A DNA stretch of 64,000 nucleotides, from positions 62,001 to 126,000 of the forward strand of contig NZ_JAECVR010000002.1 of NCBI RefSeq assembly GCF_016055185.1, written 5' to 3'. Made by a program: the position numbers and the translations under genes. Each line of letters opens with the position of its first letter. Position 1 is the stretch's first letter. Of this stretch, positions 27,583 through 35,814 are shown piece after piece. The notes beneath the pieces were generated by a model, which saw only the letters and a list, made by a program, of their open reading frames with translations, had not been told where the DNA came from and searched no databases. Source of the stretch: Paenactinomyces guangxiensis. GTDB lineage: Bacteria; Bacillota; Bacilli; Thermoactinomycetales; Thermoactinomycetaceae.

Positions 27583-27885
27583 AAATGGATAACAAATCTG
27601 CTTTTCATCCAACATTGCATTACTTAGACCGAATTCTTGTCCGATGGACAGTACGAAAATTTAAACGACTCAAAGGACAACGCCAACGAGCAAGACAATG
27701 GCTTCGTCATATTTCCGAAAAAGAGCCATACTTGTTTACTATTGGCGATTTCTGAAGGTAACGGCTGAACGATAGAAGCCGGATGAGCCGAAGGGCTTAT
27801 GTCCGGATCTGTGAGAGCATAGGAGTGAGATTCCCCTGTACTACTCTAAGAGGACGGGGGTTAGCCGCCCCCTCCTACTCGATTA
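27583..27885 (+). mobile_element. Group II intron, 3' end only
   Basis: The last 50-odd residues of a group II reverse transcriptase/maturase are readable (YLDRILVRWTVRKFKRLKGQ then ARQWLRHISEKEPYLF). After the stop, GAAGCCGGATGAGCCGAAGG..TTATGTCCGGATCTGTGAGAG folds as domain V, followed by a domain VI-like hairpin (GGAGTGAGATTCCCC) and GGGGGTTAGCCGCCCCCTCCTACTCGAT, the usual kind of 3' end. The upstream RT and domains I-IV are missing, so the intron is dead. The 5' end of a similar intron lies at 30900-31027 on the other strand. Confidence 0.8.
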
Positions 27886-27992
27886 TCGATTTTAATGTGA
27901 CGACTGTTCCTTCCTTGTCACAAACATTCCGGTTTTCAAGATTTTATTTATTCCGAGCGTTTTTCCTTACCTAAAAGGGGATCTGAACAAAG

Positions 27993-28034
27993 CGGGCTTT
28001 CATCTCCTCAATCCATTTTGGAGATGAAAGCCCG
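27993..28034. terminator. Strong hairpin at the 3' side of the Ser/Thr kinase gene
   Basis: CGGGCTTTCATCTCC and GGAGATGAAAGCCCG form a perfect 15-bp stem with a 12-base loop. It lies 60 bases beyond the kinase stop on the minus strand. T-tails are weak on both sides, so it may act bidirectionally. Confidence 0.65.
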
Positions 28035-28093
28035 TAATTTCCCAAAAATAAATCCTAACTGCTCTACAAAATGTACGAGGCTGGGAAAATGCT

Positions 28094-29704
28094 TTATAAT
28101 GGCTTGCTGGATAACGTTTGTACTTTGCCGATCGAATGAACTTTGTAGCCCTTTTCCGTTTTTATAATGATGTAGGGGGTTTTAAAGGTTTTATACTTGT
28201 CGTCTTTATCTTTAAAATAGATGTTGAATCCTTCGAAAGTAACGATTTTATACTTGTTGTCCCCTTGACTTTCAATCTGGGTCACTTTGGTTACGATATG
28301 CTTTTCCCGCGTTCCCTTCGCATGCAGATCCAGCAGATACTCCTTTTGTCCAGAATAATGTGGGCCATCAGGATCCAGCATATCAGACACGATGCTGAAA
28401 TCGCCTTGGTTGAGCGCCTTTACGGATCGCTTGTGGTACTCGGTCATAAAATCTTCGACTTCTTCTTTTATCTTATCCTGATCCTTTAGAACATCCCCAT
28501 CTTTTTGATTTTTCTTGTCCTTCTCTTTATCGTTAGAAACCATACTTCCGGTATCTGGAGAATTCGGTTGCTGCTGGTTCTGCCCCCCTCCAAGGGTCGA
28601 TGAAGGGATGACATCTGTAGATGGTGCCGAGTCAGCGCTGGCTCCGTTGTAAATCATGAATGTAACGATCCCGAGAAAGGCTAGAGACAGGAATAAGGCA
28701 GCCATTCTCCATTTTACTTTCCCCTTTGATGGTCGTGGGTTTTGTGCTGTGTCCAGGTTAAGATGGTATCTGTTGCTGACAGCAGGAGCAGAATGAGATG
28801 GCGGCGAAGCTGTATTACGCTCATGCGGCAGCTGGAAAGTAAGATTCATTGGAGGCGTCTGTTGCTCGACCGTGCTCGCAGCAACTGGTTGAAAGGCTTC
28901 CAGAACTGCTTCCTTCATCTCCCAAGCCGTTTGATAACGATCTTCCGACTGCTTCGCCAATGCTTTTAAGATGATGTTAGAGAATGCATCGGGGAGCGCG
29001 GGATTGACCGTTTGCGGATGCGGGGCGGGTTCCATCACATGCTTCAGCGCCAGGGCCACATTTTCATCCGCCTGAAAGGGTAGGGTTCCGGTGGCCATCT
29101 CAAATAATACGATCCCCAGCGAATAAAGGTCAGATTGAAAAGAAATTTCTTTCCCCAATGCTTGCTCCGGGGAAAAATATTGTACACTCCCCATCAGGGT
29201 GCCTGTTTGAGTTAGTTGCGAGGTGGCGGTGGTCAAACGGGACAATCCAAAATCCGTAATTTTGATGCGGCCATCTGAAGAAACCATGATATTTTGCGGC
29301 TTAATATCCCGGTGGATAATGTCGTTATCATGGGCATGAGCCAAGCCGTCTAAGATTTGTGCGGCAATGGAAGCCGTTTCTTCCACTGTAAATGGCGCCC
29401 GTTTCAAAATCATCTCTTTTAATGTTTGCCCCTGGATAAACTCCATGACCATATAATCGATGCCATTTTCGATTCCTACGTCAAATACCTGGACAACATG
29501 AGGATGGGAAAGCTTCGCTATTGATTTTGCTTCTCGCATAAAGCGCTTCACATATCCTTCGTCCGTCTGCATCGAGTCATTCATCACTTTAACGGCCACG
29601 GGACGTTGTAACAGTTGGTCAACCGCTTTATATACTCTTCCCATTCCGCCGCTTCCTAACTGCTCTTCAATCCGGTATCTTTGTCCCAATTGTCTTCCGA
29701 GCAC
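28094..29704 (-). CDS. Membrane Ser/Thr protein kinase (Hanks type) with TcaA/NTF2-like extracellular domain
   Basis: The kinase domain (about 10-270) has the glycine loop LGSGGMGRVYKA, the ATP lysine in VAVKVM, catalytic HRDIKPQNIM, DFGLSR and a SVQYFSPEQALG activation segment. One membrane helix (MAALFLSLAFLGIVTFMIY, about 335-355) follows a Pro/Ser-rich juxtamembrane stretch. Outside is a ~130-residue domain (EEVEDFMTEYHKRSVKALN, FEGFNIYFKDKDDK) of the NTF2-like/TcaA kind, not the PASTA repeats of PrkC. The GTG at 29704 with AGGTGA 5 bases upstream is preferred over the GTG at 29713. The role of the external domain (ligand or cell-wall sensing) is unknown. Confidence 0.88.
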   Translation of the reverse strand: MLGRQLGQRYRIEEQLGSGGMGRVYKAVDQLLQRPVAVKVMNDSMQTDEGYVKRFMREAKSIAKLSHPHVVQVFDVGIENGIDYMVMEFIQGQTLKEMILKRAPFTVEETASIAAQILDGLAHAHDNDIIHRDIKPQNIMVSSDGRIKITDFGLSRLTTATSQLTQTGTLMGSVQYFSPEQALGKEISFQSDLYSLGIVLFEMATGTLPFQADENVALALKHVMEPAPHPQTVNPALPDAFSNIILKALAKQSEDRYQTAWEMKEAVLEAFQPVAASTVEQQTPPMNLTFQLPHERNTASPPSHSAPAVSNRYHLNLDTAQNPRPSKGKVKWRMAALFLSLAFLGIVTFMIYNGASADSAPSTDVIPSSTLGGGQNQQQPNSPDTGSMVSNDKEKDKKNQKDGDVLKDQDKIKEEVEDFMTEYHKRSVKALNQGDFSIVSDMLDPDGPHYSGQKEYLLDLHAKGTREKHIVTKVTQIESQGDNKYKIVTFEGFNIYFKDKDDKYKTFKTPYIIIKTEKGYKVHSIGKVQTLSSKPL

Positions 29705-29713
29705 GTAAATCAC

Positions 29714-30009
29714 CTATCTTTTTATATGTATCCTAATACATAATTGCTTAAAAAATAAAAAGATCGCACTTCCCTATTTTAAAATAACTGGGCTGTAGAT
29801 TCTACCAAAATAAGTATCCGCTTGGCGAAAGATATTTGTATATTTTATCAGACACTTAGCAAACGGGTTCGCGCAGGTTGAAAAATCAGAAGATGAATAG
29901 AGAATATGAAATGGATGTATAAGACCCTAATTGAATTTTACATGGATGCTTGTTGAAAGAAAATCGCAGGGCCTGTATGGCAAGCACACCGTCTTCGGTC
30001 CGAAGGGTC
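29714..30009. other. Gene-free stretch upstream of the kinase
   Basis: AT-rich, with likely promoters of the leftward kinase (TATTTTAAAATAA near 29775). Two small hairpins (CTTCGG-T-CCGAAG and GGTCG..CGACC-like) at ~29993-30020 lead into the CRISPR relic. No gene is supported. Confidence 0.4.
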
Positions 30010-30160
30010 GAAATCCCGACACCCGCTAGGAATTGAAACTCGAAATAACAGAATTGATCACGTTAAATGGAGCGAGTTTTGATAGTACCTATGAGGAATT
30101 GAACTCTCCGCCGATCCAATACAGACAAGGAAGACCAGGTTTAGATAGAAATCTATAAAA
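30010..30160. CRISPR. Decayed CRISPR array remnant (about three repeats, two spacers)
   Basis: The clearest repeat is GTTTTGATAGTACCTATGAG-GAATTGAAC at 30076-30104, which has the form of a type I-B repeat (GTTT..TACCTATGAGGAATTGAAAC) with one A missing. The preceding unit (30010-30039) keeps only its right half (ACC..AGGAATTGAAAC). Between them is exactly 36 bases of unique sequence, a normal type I spacer length. After 34 more bases, GTTTAGATAG at 30139 matches the start of a third, broken repeat. No cas genes lie in the window, so this is a fossil. Confidence 0.65.
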
Positions 30161-30320
30161 GAGATGCAAAAATGAGCAACCCTGAAATGGGTCACTCATT
30201 TATGTTGCAAACGAACTGTATTTTTTCTGGTTATATGCAGAGTTGATACATATTAACAAAACCACTGATTTACTTGCTTGTTATTCATTCACGTTCCCTC
30301 TCATTTCTCCGGTGCCTTTC

Positions 30321-30364
30321 ACTCATAATCAAGGGGTCACAGGTTCGAGTCCTGTCTCTAGCAA
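30321..30364 (+). pseudogene. tRNA 3' half (CAT anticodon loop), likely attachment-site relic
   Basis: ACTCATAATCAAGGGGTCACAGGTTCGAGTCCTGT-like sequence contains an anticodon loop CTCATAA, a variable loop and a perfect T-arm (ACAGG-TTCGAGT-CCTGT) followed by CTCTAGCA. The D-arm half and the 5' side of the anticodon stem are absent or mismatched. A 3' tRNA segment cut at the anticodon loop is what a tRNA-integrating element leaves behind. CAT suggests Met or Ile2. Confidence 0.6.
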
Positions 30365-30899
30365 TAGACAAACTCTTGGGAAACCGGAAGGTTTAGTGAT
30401 GTGTGAAGAAAATAGGCCAATTAATTTGGTGATTGAGCTGGGCGATCGCAAATATCTTAAAGAGCAAAAAGAGCATCATTGCCGGCAAGATGCTTGTATG
30501 CGCCAGGTTGGCTGGAAAGTATGCCCTTTACTTACCAGGACGCGAAAAAACACAAAGCAAAAACTGTTGAGAAAATCTTAGATTACACATATAAGCTGGA
30601 CAACAACGAAAGAAGAGGGTCGCTCCTCATTCGACACAGAAGCCACATTAAGCTCCCAGTACTAATTCAGTAATCTTACCCTCGCACTCGAGTTCGTTTC
30701 ATGTATTTTGCAGGTATCATTTGCCGGAGCACCTGCTAGACAATCCAGATCTGGGGCTGGAGGAGCAAACATCATCAGCATTTATCCCACATATCAAAAT
30801 CAATTCCATCAGAAGATTTTTGAAATAACTAGCCCTAGATAATGTTAAGATTGACCTTGATTGTCTATTTTAGTTTATCAGTTACACCTGTCTGGTAAT

Positions 30900-31027
30900 A
30901 ATCATAATGTTGGACTAACCTTCAGATTTCCGTCTCGAGACGGGCAGCCTTACCTTAAGCTAATGGCTACTGCTACCTTCACTATTCGGGACTTTCGCTC
31001 TATAGACTACGCCTATGCCGGGCGGAC
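30900..31027 (-). mobile_element. Group II intron, 5' end only
   Basis: On the minus strand from 31027 the sequence GTCCGCCCGGCATAGGCGTA, AGTCTATAGAGCGAAAGTCC, CGAATAGTGAAGG and TTAGCTTAAGGTAAGG is the start of domain I of a bacterial group II intron (compare the usual GTGCGCCCGGCATGGGCG opening). The resemblance fades by about 30930-30900. No reverse transcriptase follows. Translating this RNA as a protein on the plus strand would be wrong. Confidence 0.65.
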
Positions 31028-31034
31028 AAACAAA

Positions 31035-31058
31035 AACACAGGGAACAAACCCTGTGTT
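31035..31058. terminator. Hairpin AACACAGGG..CCCTGTGTT
   Basis: A perfect 9-bp stem around AACAAA, 19 bases beyond the stop of the leftward broken secreted-protein gene, for which it is the likely terminator. Confidence 0.7.
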
Positions 31059-31076
31059 ATCTCTTTCCTCACTTGC

Positions 31077-31335
31077 TTACAAAAAAGCCATCATCTTTTT
31101 GATCACTTCGACCACTTCCACATTGTCCAGAGAAAATCGATTCCCAGTTCGTGAAAGACAATGATTTGCTTCATCGTTGCCATCGTTTGTTGCTATCTCC
31201 CGGCCCTGTAAATACGGGCATGCCTGGGTCATTAGCGGCAGAAACCTTAGTCTCGACAGGTAGACATATTATGATTAGAAATCCTATTAACACTAACACT
31301 ACTAAATTTTTAAAACCTCTTTTCAGATAGAACAT
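31077..31335 (-). pseudogene. Small secreted protein gene, frameshifted
   Basis: A strong ribosome site (AGAGGAGG) precedes ATG at 31335. The product starts with a signal peptide (MFYLKRGFKNLVVLVLIGFL, then IIICLPVETKVSAA) and continues DPGMPVFTGPGDSNKRWQR to a TGA at 31171-31173 (54 residues). In another frame the sequence stays open from just before that point, reading TNDGNDEANHCLSRTGNRFS then LDNVEVVEVIKKMMAFL to a stop at 31077. The two parts look like one ~85-residue secreted protein split by a frameshift. I recognise no family; a 54-residue product may be made. Confidence 0.5.
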
Positions 31336-31407
31336 GTTATACCTCCTCTTAAATAGCTTGTCACTTCTTTTATGTGCATGATGTCATTTCTCATTAAGCA
31401 TAATAAT

Positions 31408-32767
31408 TTACATACTCATCGCGTTTGCTTCATTCCTTGCGTTTAGTTCGAGTCGAATCTTTGGTTCGTTTCGTTCAAATTTCTTGTAAAATAGCATGGG
31501 GATGATACCAATCAAGAAGATTATGATTGGAAGCCAAATAAAACTAAATTGTATGCCAAATAATGCTGAGTCCGTTTGGATTTTGCCTGCTTCATATCCA
31601 AATGCCCCCATTACCCATGCGGGTAATAAACCGCCAATCCCGCTGCCGGCTTTTAAACAAAATGCACTGCCAACCGCGGTTAGGAAGCCGCTGGCACGGA
31701 CGCCGTTTTTCCATTCACCATAGTCGACAGCGTCCGACAACATGGCAAACGGCATCGAACATGCAAAGCCGGAACCAAGTGCACCGATAATCCACCCAGT
31801 AATGATGAGTGTCAATTGTCCATTAGCTAGCAAAATTACTAATTGTCCCAATGCAGCTAAAATGAAACCGAGAATCATGACGGAATTTTTGCTAAACTTT
31901 TTCACTATGAATGGAATTAAAACCATTGAAATAAGTTGAATCGAAGTTAATCCGTTAATTAAAGGGACTAAATTTTTACTGTTAAGATTGTATTGCAAAT
32001 AATATACAACTGTTGATGAACGAATGTTTAATCCAATCCAGTAACAAAGATTCGCTAAAGCGATTAAGAACCAAGGCCAATTTCGCTTCATTGCAACAAA
32101 GCTTTTACGAAGCGGAATCGATTGTCGTTTTGTCGTTGAAACTTCATGTAGGTCTAAAAACGCAATGATGAACATGATTACAGCTACAATTGCGAACAAT
32201 AACACCGTTAAAGAGAAGCCTTTTTGATCATTTCCTCCTCCCAATAAACTAACCAATGGCAATGTAAAGGTCGTGGCAATAAAGAAGCCGACATTTCCAC
32301 CTACCATTCGGAACGAATTTAGGACGACCCGCTCTTCTGAACGGTTTGTCATATTTGAAAGAATAGATGTAATGGGTGTGCTTATTCCTGTATATAAGAT
32401 CCCTGCAAGAATATACGTAACGGCAGCATAAATGATTTTTCCCGTCGTACCGAAGTTTGGCGTTGTAAACGTCAGCACCATAAAAACACCAAAAGGAACG
32501 CACAACCAAAGGAAATAGGGTCTACTTTGGCCGTACTTCGACTTTGTATGGTCGATTAAAATCCCCCCATATCGGTGCATCAATCGCATCAATAAAACGA
32601 GTAACAAACAGTAACGTCCCGGCAACTCCGATGGACAGTCCGAAAACGTCGGTATAGAAATACAACAAATAGCTGGAAATGATACAATAAAGTAAATTAC
32701 CTGCCGTATCTGTCAAAGAATAGCTTATTTTGCGGTGGAAAGGAATAGATGGATTCATTTCGTTCAT
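31408..32767 (-). pseudogene. GPH-family sugar:cation symporter, single frameshift
   Basis: The symporter belongs to the glycoside-pentoside-hexuronide family (MelB/XynP type), 12 membrane helices importing oligosaccharides. It starts with ATG at 32767 (IPFHRKISYSLTDTAGNLLY) and reads to FIDAIDAPIWG, then the frame shifts and continues as ILIDHTKSKYGQSRPYFLW to the end at 31408. The break sits in a run of six G (minus strand) around 32563-32568; removing one G restores APIWGILIDHTKSK. So this is a one-base slip: a real inactivation, phase variation or a sequencing error. It lies next to GH127 and surely served arabinan oligosaccharide uptake. Confidence 0.85.
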
Positions 32768-32792
32768 TTTTATTTACCTCTCTCTCTTTAAG

Positions 32793-34736
32793 TTAGCCCT
32801 CATAGATCCAAACTCTCATTTCGCCTTTGATCCGATTACACCAAGCGTAATAGGGTATGGCTTTAATGGGTTGGGGCGTTTTTTGCGATTCAGTCGTTGT
32901 ATATAAGTCTTTAGTCGGTTGTAATTTATAACCATTTGTACGTAAAGTAACCACGCCATTTAATACGTCCTTTTCCCAAGTTGTTTCGATGATTGAGTCT
33001 TTTGGAATACGCAATGCAGCCAGATTCGGACCGTTATCCACTTCCTCGATACAATAAACGATTGGACCACGCTGTAAAGCAATTTGACTTTGATTTTTTG
33101 CGACGAGCGGATTACTCCTTACTTTTTCTACAGGCATCGCTAATTCGAGTAAAATTCGATCACCTGCTTGCCATGTCCGGTCTACGATTATATAACCGTT
33201 GACCAATCGTTCAGATTCATACGGTTTTTGATTTATGAAAAGCTTCCAATTTTTGCACCAGCCAGGAATCCTTAAGCCTAATTTGAACGACGTAGGGTTC
33301 GGGACGTCAATGATCATATCAATCGTTCCTTGCCATGGATATTGATGTTGTTGTTTAATTTGAATGGGTTTGTCCTTTAGTTTTGTTTTCATTTCACTCG
33401 CAATATATAGATGGGTAAAAATGCTCTCCCCGGAATACGTGTAGATATGATCTTCAATAGAAGCGATCATCCTGGCTAAGTTAGGCGGGCAGCAAGCACA
33501 GAAAAACCATTTTTGCCGCTCATCTTTTATATGCTCCTGGTCTTTGCGGTCAGATTGGTGACGATTGATTTCCAACGGATTAACATAGAAGAAGCGTTTC
33601 CCAGTAAGATCCATTCCACTTATTGTCCCGTTATAAATGGTCCGTTCAAGCACATCTGCATAGCTACGATTCGCCTCAAGACGAAGCATCCGATTCGCCC
33701 AAAAAGCCAATCCGACCGATGCGCACGTTTCGCAATACATCGAGTCGTTTGGCAAATCATACGCTGAGGTGAACGCTTCACCATTAGCAGCTGATCCAAT
33801 TCCTCCGGTTATATACATTTTTTTTGTTGTAACATCTTCCCATAATCGCTCACACGTTTCCTTTAACGTATGATCCTTCGTTTTGGCAGCTAAATCAGCC
33901 ATGGCGATATATAAGTACATCGCTCGAACCGCATGCCCTACTGCTTCTGTTTGTTCACGGACTGGTTTATGTGCTTGCTGGTACTCATAACCTAATCCGA
34001 AGTTCATGTTTTCATCCGAATTCCAAGTCATCGCTGTGTCAATATGTTTGCGGCGAATCCGTTCTTCCTCGAAATAAATAGGCTCAACACCGCGCTGTTC
34101 AATGAAGTATTGTGCTAATTTTAAATAACGCTGATTTTGTGTTACATCGAATAACTTGATCAACGCTAACTCAATTTCTTCATGTCCTGGATACCCTTTT
34201 AACTTTTCCGGTTCTCGTCCAAATGTTTGGTCAATTAAGTTAACGAGTTTCTCCACTATATTTAGAAATAATGTCTTTCCGGTGGCTTCAAAATAGGCGA
34301 CAGCCGCTTCAATAAAATGACCTGCACAATATAACTCATGATTATCTCTTAAGTTGGTCCAACGGTTTTGCGGTTCCTTCAGCATATAATAGGTATTCAA
34401 ATATCCATCATCGGCCTGGGCTCTAGCTAATAACGCAATGAGTTCATCTGCTTTTTGTTCAAGCTCAGGATTAGGATTATTTCTCAAACAATACGAAACG
34501 GTTTCCAACCATTTCGCAACATCACTGTCTTGGAAAACGGTTCCGTAGTATTCACCAGTTGATTCACCCGCTGCAATCCTAAAATTCTCAATCGCATGGC
34601 TAGGTTCAGCGTCTGGTAATTCATCATTTAATGCTTTCCATTGGTATGGAATTACTTCTTCTTCAACAATCTTTTTGTACTTGATCCAAAAATGATCCAT
34701 GATCTTTACGTTTTTTACTTGTTGATAAACATCCAT
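32793..34736 (-). CDS. GH127 beta-L-arabinofuranosidase
   Basis: The 647-residue enzyme belongs to GH127 (HypBA1-like), which removes terminal beta-L-arabinofuranose with a zinc-bound cysteine nucleophile. Diagnostic segments are YCETCASVGLAFWANRM and the metal/nucleophile region FFCACCPPNLARM, and the (alpha/alpha)6 barrel precedes a C-terminal beta domain. There is no signal peptide, so it acts on imported oligosaccharides in the cytoplasm. The ATG at 34736 has GGGAGG about 10 bases upstream; a reading from 34799 would translate the operator region. It is followed 25 bases on by the frameshifted symporter and is divergent from the AraC regulator, an arabinan-use module. Confidence 0.92.
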   Translation of the reverse strand: MDVYQQVKNVKIMDHFWIKYKKIVEEEVIPYQWKALNDELPDAEPSHAIENFRIAAGESTGEYYGTVFQDSDVAKWLETVSYCLRNNPNPELEQKADELIALLARAQADDGYLNTYYMLKEPQNRWTNLRDNHELYCAGHFIEAAVAYFEATGKTLFLNIVEKLVNLIDQTFGREPEKLKGYPGHEEIELALIKLFDVTQNQRYLKLAQYFIEQRGVEPIYFEEERIRRKHIDTAMTWNSDENMNFGLGYEYQQAHKPVREQTEAVGHAVRAMYLYIAMADLAAKTKDHTLKETCERLWEDVTTKKMYITGGIGSAANGEAFTSAYDLPNDSMYCETCASVGLAFWANRMLRLEANRSYADVLERTIYNGTISGMDLTGKRFFYVNPLEINRHQSDRKDQEHIKDERQKWFFCACCPPNLARMIASIEDHIYTYSGESIFTHLYIASEMKTKLKDKPIQIKQQHQYPWQGTIDMIIDVPNPTSFKLGLRIPGWCKNWKLFINQKPYESERLVNGYIIVDRTWQAGDRILLELAMPVEKVRSNPLVAKNQSQIALQRGPIVYCIEEVDNGPNLAALRIPKDSIIETTWEKDVLNGVVTLRTNGYKLQPTKDLYTTTESQKTPQPIKAIPYYAWCNRIKGEMRVWIYEG

Positions 34737-34785
34737 TACAAGCTTTTCCTCCCTGAGTATGTCTCTGTTTTTTAACACTACATAA

Positions 34786-34797
34786 GGAAACGTTTCC
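34786..34797. promoter_or_regulatory. Perfect palindrome GGAAACGTTTCC in the GH127/AraC divergent promoter
   Basis: Twelve bases of exact dyad symmetry, with TGGAAACGTTTCCT on the minus strand close to a CcpA cre. It lies 50 bases upstream of the GH127 start. A LacI-family site (CcpA) would give carbon-catabolite control; a dedicated LacI-type repressor is also possible. Confidence 0.5.
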
Positions 34798-34944
34798 ATA
34801 TGATCGTATAAAGATTTTGACGCTTAGAAACCTATATTTTGTTTATTATTTCACTAATCTTCTATTATTATATTCTGAAAAGGGTAGACTATTTTACCCA
34901 ATACTTCTGTTTTTTCACACATGTAAAAAGGAGATGTGATTTCA

Positions 34945-35814
34945 TTGGGGGAAATTACGTTGTCTTTTTTAGCACCACCATTTCCATATTTTATTGAGGG
35001 GAATATAACGCGTTATAATAAGGGGCAATCACATCCTAATCGATATAATCTCGGGTACTTTGATGTCATTATGATTAAAGAAGGAGTACTTTATCTTGGC
35101 GAGGAAAATGAGGAATGGGAACTGGTTCCGGGTGATGTATTTATTTTGGAACCTCATAAGCATCACTATCCGCTCGAAGATTGCAAAGATAGAACATCTT
35201 TCTATTGGCTTCATTTCCAAACGAAACATTATTGGTGTGCACAAGCAGCACCTTCCGACATTCGCTCAGACACATCTGTGCCAACGCTGCATTTTTATTC
35301 CGATTTTTATACGATTCATTTACCGAAGTGGCAACATTTGCCCAACACCGAGGAATTATTTGTTAAAATGGATTACTTGCTTCACTCGACAACGAAACAA
35401 CGCTCCATTTCTTTTTGGGAAACACAGCAAAGTTTTCTACAAATTTTACAAATGCTTGAGTTTCGGCGAAATTATCATGACAGCGGTGTACAACTAGCTG
35501 AACAAGTTGAAATTTATTTGAAAAAACATTATCGTAACCCCATTACCAATCAAGAGTTATCAAGGCATTTTCATGTTCATGAAAATTATTTAGCACGCTG
35601 TATGAAAAAAGCATTTCAATGTACACCATTGAAGTATTTATCGATGTACCGACTTCATCAAGCACGGTCATTGCTCCTTAAAACAGATTCTCCAGTCAGT
35701 CAAATTGCCGATGAAACAGGCTTTTCGAACCTTAAATATTTTTCTACTTGTTTTAAAAAAGAATTCGGACTGTCACCTTCGCAATATCGCAAGAAGTATC
35801 GTCATATGGAATAA
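34945..35814 (+). CDS. AraC-family regulator, probable activator of the arabinan genes
   Basis: This cytoplasmic regulator has an N-terminal cupin-like sensor (YFDVIMIKEGVLYLGEENEEW, WELVPGDVFILEPHKHHYP) and a C-terminal pair of helix-turn-helices (NPITNQELSRHFHVHENYLA and SPVSQIADETGFSNLKYFST) ending in the usual FKKEFGLSPSQYRKKY. I take TTG at 34945 as start, 10 bases after AAAAAGGAGA; a GTG at 34936 is only 2-3 bases from that site. It is divergent from GH127 and the symporter, so sugar binding most likely switches those genes on. Confidence 0.88.
   Translation: MGEITLSFLAPPFPYFIEGNITRYNKGQSHPNRYNLGYFDVIMIKEGVLYLGEENEEWELVPGDVFILEPHKHHYPLEDCKDRTSFYWLHFQTKHYWCAQAAPSDIRSDTSVPTLHFYSDFYTIHLPKWQHLPNTEELFVKMDYLLHSTTKQRSISFWETQQSFLQILQMLEFRRNYHDSGVQLAEQVEIYLKKHYRNPITNQELSRHFHVHENYLARCMKKAFQCTPLKYLSMYRLHQARSLLLKTDSPVSQIADETGFSNLKYFSTCFKKEFGLSPSQYRKKYRHME

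Larger units (their letters stand above)
30161..31076. other. Relic-rich intergenic stretch
   Basis: Besides the tRNA 3' half, the group II intron 5' end and the hairpin listed separately, I find nothing convincing. Open frames at 30243-30581 and 30479-30673 span the tRNA fragment or lack ribosome sites and family resemblance, so I do not call them genes. Confidence 0.4.

Noticed and set aside
30243..30581. 112-residue open frame across the tRNA fragment
   Set aside because: It translates tRNA sequence (TNHNQGVTGSSPVS-like) and has no ribosome site or family.
30861..31154. 97-residue open frame (..SRDGQPYLKLMATATFTIRD..)
   Set aside because: It is the complement of a group II intron 5' end (domain I RNA), not a protein; the resemblance is to intron RNA on the minus strand.
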